A stretch of 64,000 nt of DNA from JBBTCX01 sp964494205 (GTDB lineage Bacteria > Planctomycetota > Phycisphaerae > UBA1845): NCBI GenBank assembly GCA_964494205.1, contig CAZBRD010000013.1:62001-126000 (forward strand). Direction: 5' to 3'. Below are positions 24,429 to 32,332 of the stretch, one piece after another (the stretch's first letter is position 1; each line of letters starts with the position of its first letter). The notes under the pieces are model-generated. The model did not search any database. It had not been told where the DNA came from and saw nothing but the letters and a program-made list of their open reading frames with translations. The position numbers were made by a program, and so were the translations under genes.

Positions 24429-27023
24429 GTGGCAATAACGAAAGAAACAATGGACGGGATTCGTCGACCAGAGTTGGAGCTTGCGGACAACGCGCTACGC
24501 GTGTTGCGCGCTCGATATTTGAAGAAAAACGAGCAGGGGCAATGTACGGAGACTCCCAGCGAGCTTTTCCGACGAGTGGCGGCTGCGATCGCGGACGCGG
24601 AACTTCTCTATGACACTGATCCTGTCAATCGCAGTGAGTGGGAGGATCGTTTTTACGATCTGATGGCTAGTCGGCGCTTCATGCCGAATAGTCCGACGTT
24701 GATGAACGCGGGGCGCGAAATGGGCATGTTAAGTGCCTGCTTCGTGCTTCCCGTTCGCGACAGCATTTCTGAGATTTTCGATTCGATCAAACACACCGCG
24801 CTGATTCAAAAGGCCGGCGGCGGCACGGGCTTCGCGTTCGATGAACTTCGGCCCACCGGCGATTTCATCAGCAGCTCGGGCGGCACGACCAGCGGTCCGA
24901 TTTCTTTCTGGCGCGCATTCAGCGAAGCGACGAACGCCATTCAACAAGGCGCGTTCCGTCGCGGAGCCAACATGGGGATGATGAACATCCATCACCCCGA
25001 TATCCTGAAGTTCCTGCACGCCAAGGAAGACCTGACTCAGTTCACGAATTACAACATCTCCGTCAAGGTTTCCGACGAGTGGATGGAAGCCTACCTGAGC
25101 GATGCGGATGGAGCTCATGTTGTGCGCAACCCGCGCACGCGGCGCACGTATGTGCTGCCCAAGAGCCTCGTGATCTGGGAATACGACATTCGTTCGCTTG
25201 TCGAGATTCACGACGGCAAGGTTCCGGAAGGTGAGTTCTACACCCGCCGAGAAATCTGGGACATTATCATTCACAACGCGCACCGCACCGGCGAACCCGG
25301 CGTGGTGTACATCGATCGCATCAACGAACACAACCCGACGCCGCATGTCGGTCGGATGGAAGCGACCAATCCGTGCGGCGAGCAGCCATTGCTGCCCTAC
25401 GAAGCATGCAACCTTGGCAGCATCAACTTGGCGGTGTTCGTTGAAGAGGGCGAAAAGGGCGAGCCCGTTGTCGATTGGGAATGCCTGCGCGAAACCGTGC
25501 ACGAGTGCACGCGCTACCTCGACAACGTGATCGACGTGAACAAATATCCGCTGCCGCAGATCGATGCTATCTGCAAAGCCAATCGCAAGATCGGCTTGGG
25601 GATTATGGGTTTTGCGGATGCGCTCTACAAGCTGGGTGTGGCGTACAACAGCGACGAGGGCGTAGCCTGGGGGCAGCGGTTCATGCGATTCGTGGACGAC
25701 GAATCGCATCACTACGGGGAAACATTGGCACGGGAGCGTGGATGTTTCCCGAACTGGAAGGGGAGTATTTACGATACCAAGTATCACCGTCCCATGCGCA
25801 ATGCTACGTGTACGACCGTGGCGCCGACCGGGACGATTTCCATTATCTCTGGTTGCTCGGGCGGCATCGAGCCGCTGTACAGCCTGGCCTTTTTCAGGAA
25901 CGTCCTTAAAGGTCAGAATGAGGGCAAGCAGCCGATGGTGGAAATCAGCCCGATCTTTGAAAGCGTTGCTCGCGAACGGGGATTCTACAGCGAGGGACTG
26001 ATGGAGCGCGTTGCCACGGACGGCACCCTCGCTCATGCTCCGGGGATTCCCGAAGAAATTCGGCGAGTCTTCGTGTGTGCGCATGACATTTCGCCGGAGT
26101 GGCACATGAAGATGCAGGCTGCGTTCCAGGCGCACTGCGATGCATCGATTTCCAAGACGATTAATTTCCCCACGACGGCCTCCAAAGAAGAGGTCGAGAA
26201 GATCTACCGCCTTGCATACGAGTTGAAGTGCAAGGGCGTGACGGTCTATCGCAATGGCTGTCGCGAGCAGCAGCCGATGGCGCTGAAGAACAGCGATTCA
26301 TCGCGAGGCGGCGCGAAGGCAGCCGAAGCACCGGCCAAGCACCGTCCGCTGGTGCCGGCTACGCTGCCGGAAATCACGAGCGGCATTCGCGTTCGACAGC
26401 TGACGCCGTTCGGCAACATGCATATCAATATTACGGTTGACCCCAAGACTGAGCGCGAGATGGAAGTGTTCGCGCAGCTCGGAAAGGGCGGCGACCTGGC
26501 GAACAGCGATCTCGAAGCCATCTGCCGCATGGTGAGCTTGTGGCTTCGCGCAGGCGGCAGCATCGATCATGTGATACAGCAGCTTCATTCGATTGGCTCG
26601 AGCCTTCAGGTGCAGACGAAGGAAGGCAAGATCATGAGCCTGGGCGATGGACTTGCTCGTGCCTTGCAGAAGTACACCAAGACCAAGTCACAGGTCGGAC
26701 TGCGTGCGCTGCTCACCGGTGATTTTTCGCCGGATGCCATGAATGAAAAGAAGATCGTGAACGGAAACGGCAACGGATATGCAAACGGTTCGGGCCATAG
26801 CGACAACGGAAATGGGAACGGCGTGCGCGTCAGCGCCGTCAACGTCGCTGCCGCTGCCGCGAAACTCGAGCAGGCGGTCGAACGGGTTCCGTCGCGGTTC
26901 GAGGCCTTCGGTTTGCAATGGCAGCATACGCAGTACAAAGTCATTTGCCCAGATTGCCAGAATCCCCTGCGTTTCGGGGAAGGATGTATGACCTGTGATT
27001 CGTGCGGCTTTTCGAAGTGCTAG
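24429..27023 (+). CDS. nrdJ: B12-dependent class II ribonucleotide reductase
   Basis: 864 aa. It reduces ribonucleotides to deoxyribonucleotides using adenosylcobalamin. The start is GTG 24429 with GAGGGA upstream. Diagnostic segments: FMPNSPTLMNAG (about 80), LSACFVLPV with the first redox Cys (about 100), the thiyl-radical loop NPCGEQPLLPYEACNLGSIN (about 315) and PTGTISIISGCSGGIEP (about 465). The C-terminal zinc-ribbon-like tail CPDCQNPLRFGEGCMTCDSCGFSKC-type cysteines are typical of NrdJ. Between about 770 and 800 there is an Asn/Gly linker. It is monocistronic, with the structured RNA and terminator following. Confidence 0.96.
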   Translation: MAITKETMDGIRRPELELADNALRVLRARYLKKNEQGQCTETPSELFRRVAAAIADAELLYDTDPVNRSEWEDRFYDLMASRRFMPNSPTLMNAGREMGMLSACFVLPVRDSISEIFDSIKHTALIQKAGGGTGFAFDELRPTGDFISSSGGTTSGPISFWRAFSEATNAIQQGAFRRGANMGMMNIHHPDILKFLHAKEDLTQFTNYNISVKVSDEWMEAYLSDADGAHVVRNPRTRRTYVLPKSLVIWEYDIRSLVEIHDGKVPEGEFYTRREIWDIIIHNAHRTGEPGVVYIDRINEHNPTPHVGRMEATNPCGEQPLLPYEACNLGSINLAVFVEEGEKGEPVVDWECLRETVHECTRYLDNVIDVNKYPLPQIDAICKANRKIGLGIMGFADALYKLGVAYNSDEGVAWGQRFMRFVDDESHHYGETLARERGCFPNWKGSIYDTKYHRPMRNATCTTVAPTGTISIISGCSGGIEPLYSLAFFRNVLKGQNEGKQPMVEISPIFESVARERGFYSEGLMERVATDGTLAHAPGIPEEIRRVFVCAHDISPEWHMKMQAAFQAHCDASISKTINFPTTASKEEVEKIYRLAYELKCKGVTVYRNGCREQQPMALKNSDSSRGGAKAAEAPAKHRPLVPATLPEITSGIRVRQLTPFGNMHINITVDPKTEREMEVFAQLGKGGDLANSDLEAICRMVSLWLRAGGSIDHVIQQLHSIGSSLQVQTKEGKIMSLGDGLARALQKYTKTKSQVGLRALLTGDFSPDAMNEKKIVNGNGNGYANGSGHSDNGNGNGVRVSAVNVAAAAAKLEQAVERVPSRFEAFGLQWQHTQYKVICPDCQNPLRFGEGCMTCDSCGFSKC

Positions 27024-27093
27024 TTATCTGCAAATTCCGGTAAAAAGCGGTTTTATGTGCTGACTTTCGGTCCGGATTGCGTAGAATATTTTG

Positions 27094-27121
27094 TTGACGA
27101 ATCAAAGCTCAAGGGTAGATT
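27094..27121 (+). promoter_or_regulatory. Promoter of the candidate structured RNA
   Basis: -35 TTGACG (27094-27099), a 16-bp spacer and -10 TAGATT (27116-27121). The same -10 hexamer occurs in the blaI promoter at 34819. It places a transcription start near 27128, directly before the first hairpin of the RNA. Confidence 0.5.
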
Positions 27122-27127
27122 CTGTCG

Positions 27128-27296
27128 ATACGCAAAGTAAGGCGTGACTTTGCGGAGTGAATTCGCGGTGAGCCGCGCCTGAAAAGATATATACCGGAGG
27201 AGGTCGACAAGACCACCAGATTCTTGAAGTACCAGGCTTCTTTCCCCTCCGGAAAGCACCGTTTCGTGTAACAGCGAGCGGTGCTTTCTTTTTTTG
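27128..27296 (+). ncRNA. Candidate structured small RNA between nrdJ and rpsP
   Basis: About 170 nt between a good promoter and a strong terminator, with four consecutive hairpins: CGCAAAG/CTTTGCG (27131-27154), CGCGG/CCGCG (27164-27177), CCGGAGG/CCTCCGG (27194-27252) enclosing GGTC/GACC (27202-27214), and the terminator stem. No coding frame with a ribosome-binding site crosses it. Hairpin 3 and the terminator share one base, so they stack or compete. It may be a free-standing small RNA or a terminated leader of the rpsP operon. It does not match tmRNA, SRP RNA or RNase P motifs known to me. Confidence 0.5.
27252..27296 (+). terminator. Strong intrinsic terminator
   Basis: A 10-bp perfect stem (GAAAGCACCG / CGGTGCTTTC), a 17-nt loop and a run of seven T. 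It ends the candidate small RNA and also insulates nrdJ from rpsP. Confidence 0.9.
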
Positions 27297-27380
27297 GCTA
27301 ACCATTCCTTTGCATTTCTGGGTTCTCTTCCCATCCGACAAACTACGTTCTTTCGGCCTCGCATCGGCTGATTTGTGTTC

Positions 27381-27443
27381 TTGTCTGTTGAATCGATATC
27401 GCTATACTTGTTCGACTCGCCCCAAGACGGTTGTCGTGGGGAG
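27381..27443 (+). promoter_or_regulatory. rpsP operon promoter and leader hairpin
   Basis: -35 TTGTCT (27381-27386), a 16-bp spacer and -10 TATACT (27403-27408). A hairpin ACTCgCCCCA / TGGGGAGT (27415-27443) begins at the predicted transcript start. It could stabilise the leader or mediate ribosomal-protein autoregulation. Confidence 0.5.
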
Positions 27444-27475
27444 TGCTTAGAACTTTCAACACGGGATAAACGAAC

Positions 27476-27754
27476 GTGTCAGTACGAATTCGATTAAAAA
27501 AAGTCGGGCGAAAACATCAGCAGTCGTTTCGGTTGGCCGCACTCGACAAGAGGCAGCCGCGCGACAGCAAGGTGATTGAAGAGTTGGGCATCTATGATCC
27601 CGCGAATCCGAAAGAGGATCGCCGGGTTCTGCTCAATGGCGAGCGGATCAAGTATTGGCTGAGCGTTGGCGCACAGCCAAGCGATACCGTTCGCAGGCTT
27701 CTGGAAAAGTCACAGATCATTCCAGAAGGTCCTAAGCCAAGCTACGTGAAGTAG
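27476..27754 (+). CDS. rpsP: 30S ribosomal protein S16
   Basis: 92 aa, standard length. It begins VRIRLKKVGRKHQQSFRLAA, then DSKVIEELGIYDP and RIKYWLSVGAQPSDTVRRLL, all conserved S16 blocks. GTG start. It opens the classical rpsP-trmD-rplS order; rimM, normally between rpsP and trmD, is missing here. Confidence 0.97.
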   Translation: MSVRIRLKKVGRKHQQSFRLAALDKRQPRDSKVIEELGIYDPANPKEDRRVLLNGERIKYWLSVGAQPSDTVRRLLEKSQIIPEGPKPSYVK

Positions 27755-27762
27755 CGCGACGT

Positions 27763-28479
27763 ATGCGCATCGACATCCTGACCCTGTTCCCAGAGGCGAT
27801 AGAGCCATTCGTGGCTGCGAGCATTGTGGGGCGTGCGGTTCAGGCGGGACTGGTCACGATTCGTTGTTGGAATTTTCGGGAGTTCGCCAAGGGTAATCAT
27901 CGAAGTGTGGACGATCGACCGTTCGGCGGCGGGCCCGGCATGTTGCTGATGTGCGAGCCGATCTTCGATGCGGTCGAGGCGATTGAAAGAGACGCCAGCG
28001 AGCAACCGACACGAATCATGCTGACGCCTTCCGGTGAGCGATTCAATCAACGGATGGCGGAGTCGCTGGCGGGCGAAAGCCGGTTGACGATTCTGTGCGG
28101 ACATTACGAGGGGTTTGATGAGCGCATTCCACAAGGACTGAATGCGCGGGAAGTGTCGATCGGAGATTTTGTGCTATCGGGTGGTGAATCTGCCGCGATG
28201 GTGCTGGTCGATGCGATCGTTCGTTTGTTGCCCGGTGCGCTGGGCGACGAAACAGCGGCGAGGAACGACTCGTTCACGGATGACCGTCTGGAGTATCCGC
28301 AGTATACGCGGCCTCGCGAGTTTCGAGGGATGAAGGTGCCCGATGTGCTGCTCTCGGGCGACCATGAGAAAATCGCCGAATGGCGATCGGAGCAGTCGAA
28401 AGAGCGCACGCGACGCCGCCGTCCCGACTTGGGCGAATCGAGCGAACCGCGTGCAAGTGACGATCGGACAGAAGAGTAA
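27763..28479 (+). CDS. trmD: tRNA (guanine-N1)-methyltransferase
   Basis: 238 aa. It methylates G37 of tRNAs that read CNN codons and prevents frameshifting. SPOUT-fold signatures: MRIDILTLFPE, DDRPFGGGPGMLL, LCGHYEGFDERI and IGDFVLSGGE (the trefoil-knot SAM site). It starts 8 bp after rpsP. The C-terminal 30 residues are charged and variable. Confidence 0.97.
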   Translation: MRIDILTLFPEAIEPFVAASIVGRAVQAGLVTIRCWNFREFAKGNHRSVDDRPFGGGPGMLLMCEPIFDAVEAIERDASEQPTRIMLTPSGERFNQRMAESLAGESRLTILCGHYEGFDERIPQGLNAREVSIGDFVLSGGESAAMVLVDAIVRLLPGALGDETAARNDSFTDDRLEYPQYTRPREFRGMKVPDVLLSGDHEKIAEWRSEQSKERTRRRRPDLGESSEPRASDDRTEE

Positions 28480-28571
28480 TTTGAGATAGCGTTCGCGACG
28501 AGGGATTCGTCGATTGGCTGCGTGCGTCGCGCGAGCGCGAACCATCCGGCAAAAAAGCAAGGAGTTGTGTC

Positions 28572-28967
28572 ATGGCCCATCCATTGGTTGATTTAGTCGA
28601 AAAGGCCTATCTGAAACCGAAGTTGCCGGAGTTCCACATTGGAGATTCAGTGGACGTCCTCTGCCGTATCGTCGAAGGCGGCAAGGAGCGCATCCAGACG
28701 TTCGCCGGCGTGGTGATAGCGCGCAAGGGCCACGGTATCAACGAGTCATTTGTCGTTCGCCGCACCATTCATGAAGAAGGTGTCGAGCGAACGTTTCCGG
28801 TGCATTCGCCGAACGTGGTGAATGTGAAGGTTCGTCGCCGCGGCAAGGTTCGCCGGGCGAAGTTGTACTTCCTCCGAAATCGTCTTGGCAAAGCTCGCAA
28901 GCTGCGTGAACTTCGCGTCCATACTAAGAAGGTTGCTGAGCCTGAAATGGCTACCGCTTCGGCGTAG
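28572..28967 (+). CDS. rplS: 50S ribosomal protein L19
   Basis: 131 aa. L19 lies at the subunit interface. Blocks include GDSVDVLCRIVEGGKERIQT, FAGVVIARKG, FVVRRTIHEEGVERTFPVHSP and AKLYFLRNRLGKARKLRE. AAGGAG lies upstream of the ATG. The 92-bp space after trmD suggests a possible extra promoter. A 16-residue tail (KVAEPEMATASA) is appended. Confidence 0.97.
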   Translation: MAHPLVDLVEKAYLKPKLPEFHIGDSVDVLCRIVEGGKERIQTFAGVVIARKGHGINESFVVRRTIHEEGVERTFPVHSPNVVNVKVRRRGKVRRAKLYFLRNRLGKARKLRELRVHTKKVAEPEMATASA

Positions 28968-29334
28968 CAGCCATCTCTGGTTCGGTGCGTGGGGTGAGCG
29001 AGCGGCAGGGCGATACCTGCGCCAGCGCGGATATCGCGTGCTGGTGCGCGACTTCGACTGCCCCCTCGGGCAAATCGATCTGATTTGTCTCGATCGCGAC
29101 ACCATCGTCTTTGTCGAAGTGAAAACCCGCGTTCAATCCGACCGCGAATTTCCTGAAAAAATAGTTAGTCAAATGCAATGGTCGCGGATCGAGATGGCTG
29201 CCAAAGCCTTCTTATCGCGTCACCAGACACGACCGTGCCCGTGTCGCTTTGATCTTGTCATTGTCGATGCAACAGATAAGAAACATCCGCGTTTCGAGCA
29301 TTTTGAAAACGCGCGAACGGCGCGCGTAGGATAG
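28933..29334 (+). CDS. yraN: UPF0102 (YraN) family nuclease-fold protein
   Basis: About 133 aa; the start is uncertain. The frame has only TTG (28885, 28933) or GTG (28906) starts and overlaps the end of rplS whichever is used; TTG 28933 is given as the shortest. The conserved core is complete: GAWGERAAGRYLRQRGYRVL, GQIDLICLD and TIVFVEVKTR, a PD-(D/E)XK-like arrangement of Asp, Glu-x-Lys. The biological role of YraN is not established. It lies between rplS and tatD, one of its common neighbourhoods. Confidence 0.85.
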   Translation: MLSLKWLPLRRSSHLWFGAWGERAAGRYLRQRGYRVLVRDFDCPLGQIDLICLDRDTIVFVEVKTRVQSDREFPEKIVSQMQWSRIEMAAKAFLSRHQTRPCPCRFDLVIVDATDKKHPRFEHFENARTARVG

Positions 29335-29337
29335 AAC

Positions 29338-30120
29338 ATGGGACTCATCGATTCACATGCTCATCTGACCTACAACGGTTTGGTGGAGCGCATCGACGAA
29401 GTGTTGATGAACTGTCGAGAAGCCGGCGTCGAAAGCGTCATCACGATCGGCACCACGCTGGAAGATGCACGCAAAGCCAAGCAATTGTCGGGGATTCATC
29501 GCACGCTGATTCATTTGGCTGTCGGCATTCATCCGCATCATGCGGGAGAGCAGGCAGAAGGTGCGCTCGAGGAATTGGCCGTGATGTGGCAGGACCCGGA
29601 GGTTGTGGCCTTCGGCGAAATGGGCTTGGATTACCACTACGATTATGCAGATCGCGCGACGCAGCGGCGCGTGTTTGAAAGGCAGTTGATTCTTGCGGAG
29701 GCGCACGATCGCCCGCTGATCATTCACTGTCGCGAGGCCTTCGCCGACGTCGTGCCGATGCTGCTCAATCACGGGTATGCGCATCGCCGCGTGGTGTTCC
29801 ATTGCTTCACAGGAACGGAACCGGAAGCGGAGTTGGTGGCCGCCCAGGGCTGGCGGATTTCGTTCACCGGCATCGTGACGTTCAAGAAGTCAACATGGTT
29901 GCAGGACATCGCCAAGGCGTACCCGGCGTCTCAGCTCATGGTGGAGACGGATTCGCCGTACCTCTCGCCGGAGCCGGTGCGCAACAAGGCACCGAACGAG
30001 CCAGCCCACGTCGCCCACACGGCACGCTTCCTGGCGCGGCTGCGCGAGGTTGAGTACGATGATCTGGTCCGGCAAACGTCAGCCAACACGCAGCAGTTTT
30101 TCGGGTTGAACCTGCTTTGA
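29338..30120 (+). CDS. tatD: TatD-family metal-dependent hydrolase/DNase
   Basis: 260 aa TIM-barrel hydrolase. Metal ligands: IDSHAHL (HxH near residue 6), GEMGLDYHYD (Glu near 94), HCREAF (His near 130), FHCFTG (His near 156) and ETDSPYLSPEP (Asp near 204). Members are 3'-5' exonucleases acting in DNA repair or turnover. It starts 3 bp after yraN, ending the operon; a family A palindrome follows 63 bp after the stop. Confidence 0.94.
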   Translation: MGLIDSHAHLTYNGLVERIDEVLMNCREAGVESVITIGTTLEDARKAKQLSGIHRTLIHLAVGIHPHHAGEQAEGALEELAVMWQDPEVVAFGEMGLDYHYDYADRATQRRVFERQLILAEAHDRPLIIHCREAFADVVPMLLNHGYAHRRVVFHCFTGTEPEAELVAAQGWRISFTGIVTFKKSTWLQDIAKAYPASQLMVETDSPYLSPEPVRNKAPNEPAHVAHTARFLARLREVEYDDLVRQTSANTQQFFGLNLL

Positions 30121-30183
30121 ATGCTATTGCTGGATAAGAACTGTTGATTCTTGGTCCAGTGATTCGAGAGGCGCAATTTTTCG

Positions 30184-30214
30184 GGTGGCACGGTCAAGCG
30201 GAGCTTGGCCGTGG
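30184..30214 (-). repeat. REP-like palindrome family A, copy 3
   Basis: 31-nt inverted copy of the elements at 11481 and 14084, one base shorter in the loop, lying 3' of tatD. All three copies follow a gene end. Confidence 0.75.
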
Positions 30215-30368
30215 TGGACCGCGATGGCGTGCTGTACCTCGTAACCCGCCATTTGATGTGTCATGCCACCCTTCGCAAGATACTTGTGGCGTTTGACCGA
30301 TGAGATAAGATTCTTCCGTACAGGTTGTCGCAGGCCTTGCTAGGCCGGTCGATTCCCTGAACATAATC

Positions 30369-30442
<74 letters not shown>

Positions 30443-30650
30443 GTATCGCAAGTCGTCGCATCACTTCCGCATGATCCACTTATCGCGTGCAATGTCCAAA
30501 TCGTGCCGCAACATCACACGCTGCCAGGAACAAGGCCAGGCCTCGAATTGTCCCAGCCAGTCCTAAACCGTATGATGCTTAAAGTCCGGTCACATAGGCC
30601 GCCGTGGAGCGGGCGCGGACCCTTTTGGGTTGGTATTCGCAGGAGCTAAC

Positions 30651-31172
30651 ATGAATTCATCTCGGGTTCGTATATTTTTGTGTTGCGTCCCGGCGATCTT
30701 CGCCAACTCCTGTAGTCCCAACGACCCTTGCGCGGGTCTCTGCGAGCCTGGCGAAGTCTGCGTCAATGGAGCATGCGTTGAATGCGAGGGTGACGCCGAT
30801 TGCGATCCCAACGAAAATTGCGTCAATGGCACGTGTGAAAATGTGTCGGCTTGCTGTGATAACTTCAGTGGTTGTATGCCTAAGACTTGCATTTCGCCAA
30901 ATTTCTGCGTCGATGGGGTCTGCGTGAATTGCGAGATTACCGCCGATTGTGAAGGCAACGGAAACTGCCCCGCTGGTTCGTGTATCTGCGTTAACGGATC
31001 GTGTGTTCCCTGCGATGATAACAACGCCTGTACGGTTGATAGCCGTGTGGTGGATGAACAGACCGTGGACTTTGTGTGCTCTTACGTTCCCATCCCTTGT
31101 GCCTTCGTGACGGATTGCCCCCCAGGATGCAATGTCGCATGTCTAAACAATTTTTGCTTTGCCCCCCCTTGA
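30651..31172 (+). CDS. Cysteine-rich secreted protein, copy 1
   Basis: 173 aa from ATG 30651, with AGGAG 8 nt upstream. A signal segment (VRIFLCCVPAIFANSC) that may include a lipobox is followed by repeats of a CVNGxCVEC-type unit (GEVCVNGACVEC, NENCVNGTCEN, NFCVDGVCVNC). These resemble small disulfide-rich EGF-like or DUF7107-type repeats. It is paralogous to the gene 218 bp downstream; the signal peptide and the CPxGCNVAC tail are shared. An exported, disulfide-stabilised surface protein is likely; the partner is unknown. Confidence 0.7.
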   Translation: MNSSRVRIFLCCVPAIFANSCSPNDPCAGLCEPGEVCVNGACVECEGDADCDPNENCVNGTCENVSACCDNFSGCMPKTCISPNFCVDGVCVNCEITADCEGNGNCPAGSCICVNGSCVPCDDNNACTVDSRVVDEQTVDFVCSYVPIPCAFVTDCPPGCNVACLNNFCFAPP

Positions 31173-31389
31173 GTTGTCGGACGGCGGCGATTTAGCCTAC
31201 CGCGCGGTGGGCTCAATTCGACCCGAACTTCTTAGCCTGCGGGCCACGAACATACGAACATCAACCTCGCGCTCCTTCAGATTGTCCCGAGGCAACAAGT
31301 CCGTCTGATTCGTGAGAGCCCAGCCTCAATCGCTGCCGTGAGTCGGGCGCAGGCCCCTTGTTTGAAATGGTTTTAGCGGGAGCCAGATC

Positions 31390-31803
31390 ATGAGTTCATT
31401 GCGGGTTGGTATCTTCCTGTGTTGCGTTCCTGCCATCTTCGCAAACGGCTGCAATTCCATCGATCTTTGTGCTGGTCTCTGCGGTCCCAACGAAGTCTGC
31501 GTTAACGGCGATTGCCTTGAATGCTTGACTGAAGTGGATTGCAACGCCGGGGAGACCTGCGTTAACGGCGAGTGCATCGAAGCCGGGTGCCTAACGAATG
31601 ATGATTGCGACCCCAACGAACTCTGCGTCAATGGAGTTTGCGTTGAATGCGTGAATGACGCTAGTTGCGCCGCCAACCAATTCTGCTTCAATGGTGCGTG
31701 TGTGAACGAGGCCTGCCTTAACAGTCCCTTCCCCTGCGAGTCGACTGCGGATTGCCCCGTCGGATGCAATGTCGCATGCACACAAGGTATCTGCACCAAT
31801 TGA
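31390..31803 (+). CDS. Cysteine-rich secreted protein, copy 2
   Basis: 137 aa, with GGGAG 7 nt before the ATG. Nearly the same signal segment as copy 1 (LRVGIFLCCVPAIFANGC) and repeats NEVCVNGDCLEC, GETCVNGECIE, NELCVNGVCVEC. The C-terminal CPVGCNVACTQGIC matches copy 1. The flanking DNA after both stop codons is also related (GTCGGACGG.. / TTGGACGG.., then TTTAGCC or TTTGGCC), so the duplication included the whole locus. Function unknown. Confidence 0.7.
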   Translation: MSSLRVGIFLCCVPAIFANGCNSIDLCAGLCGPNEVCVNGDCLECLTEVDCNAGETCVNGECIEAGCLTNDDCDPNELCVNGVCVECVNDASCAANQFCFNGACVNEACLNSPFPCESTADCPVGCNVACTQGICTN

Positions 31804-32060
31804 TCCGGATTCAATTTGTTGGACGGGATTTGGCCTACGTATGTCGCGGGGTGCACGATGCGTGGATCATGACGATTATGGCCGCACGAATTGAGTCGGG
31901 CAAACGTGGCCAGCAGTCATTCACGAAAGCCAAATCGGTAATCAGCTTCATTTTCCTGATTACAATTGCTAACTAGAGTGCTAACGCCGTCGACGACCCT
32001 TGTTTTTGACACGCCAGGGAGGTTTTTCGAGCGAGATCGCTTGTTTTGGGAGCAGTCGAT

Positions 32061-32318
32061 TCACAATTTGGTCGCAGTCACCATTGCGTAGATCCCGACG
32101 CGTACCGGTTCAGGCAGCTCGTTCCATGCATCCAATAGCTCAAACAATCGTGGGTCGTTTTGGATCGACTCGTCTACAGGGATTTGCAAGTTTTCCTCCT
32201 GCGCGCTGGTGTCGGTTCTTGAATCGTCGTAAGTGCTTGATTCATGGACCGTTGCGGAATCGGTCATCGGTCTACGGAACCGAAGGTTCCAGGTTCGAAT
32301 CCTGGGCGGTGCAGTATC
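32061..32318 (-). pseudogene. Orphan C-terminal tail of a tyrosine integrase
   Basis: The minus-strand frame reads the attachment repeat as PPRIRTWNLRFRRP and then continues about 65 codons to DPRLFELLDAWNELPEPVRV, then GIYAMVTA. This last block resembles the conserved end of planctomycete integrases (AWPxLPExxRxGIxAMV pattern, from memory). No catalytic residues are present. It is best explained as the piece of an integrase gene left at the far end of an element after integration. Confidence 0.65.
32267..32318 (+). repeat. attR: 52-bp direct repeat of the tRNA-Arg(ACG) 3' end
   Basis: Identical over 52 bp to 30396-30447, including 5 nt beyond the tRNA end. It carries only the anticodon-stem-to-acceptor part of the tRNA and cannot encode a functional tRNA. 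It lies 14 bp from the end of the HEAT-repeat gene. Confidence 0.9.
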
Positions 32319-32332
32319 AAGGCAAAACTGTT

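Noticed and set aside
24729..26135. 468-aa antisense frame inside nrdJ
   Set aside because: Codon-bias shadow of the strongly conserved nrdJ reading frame.
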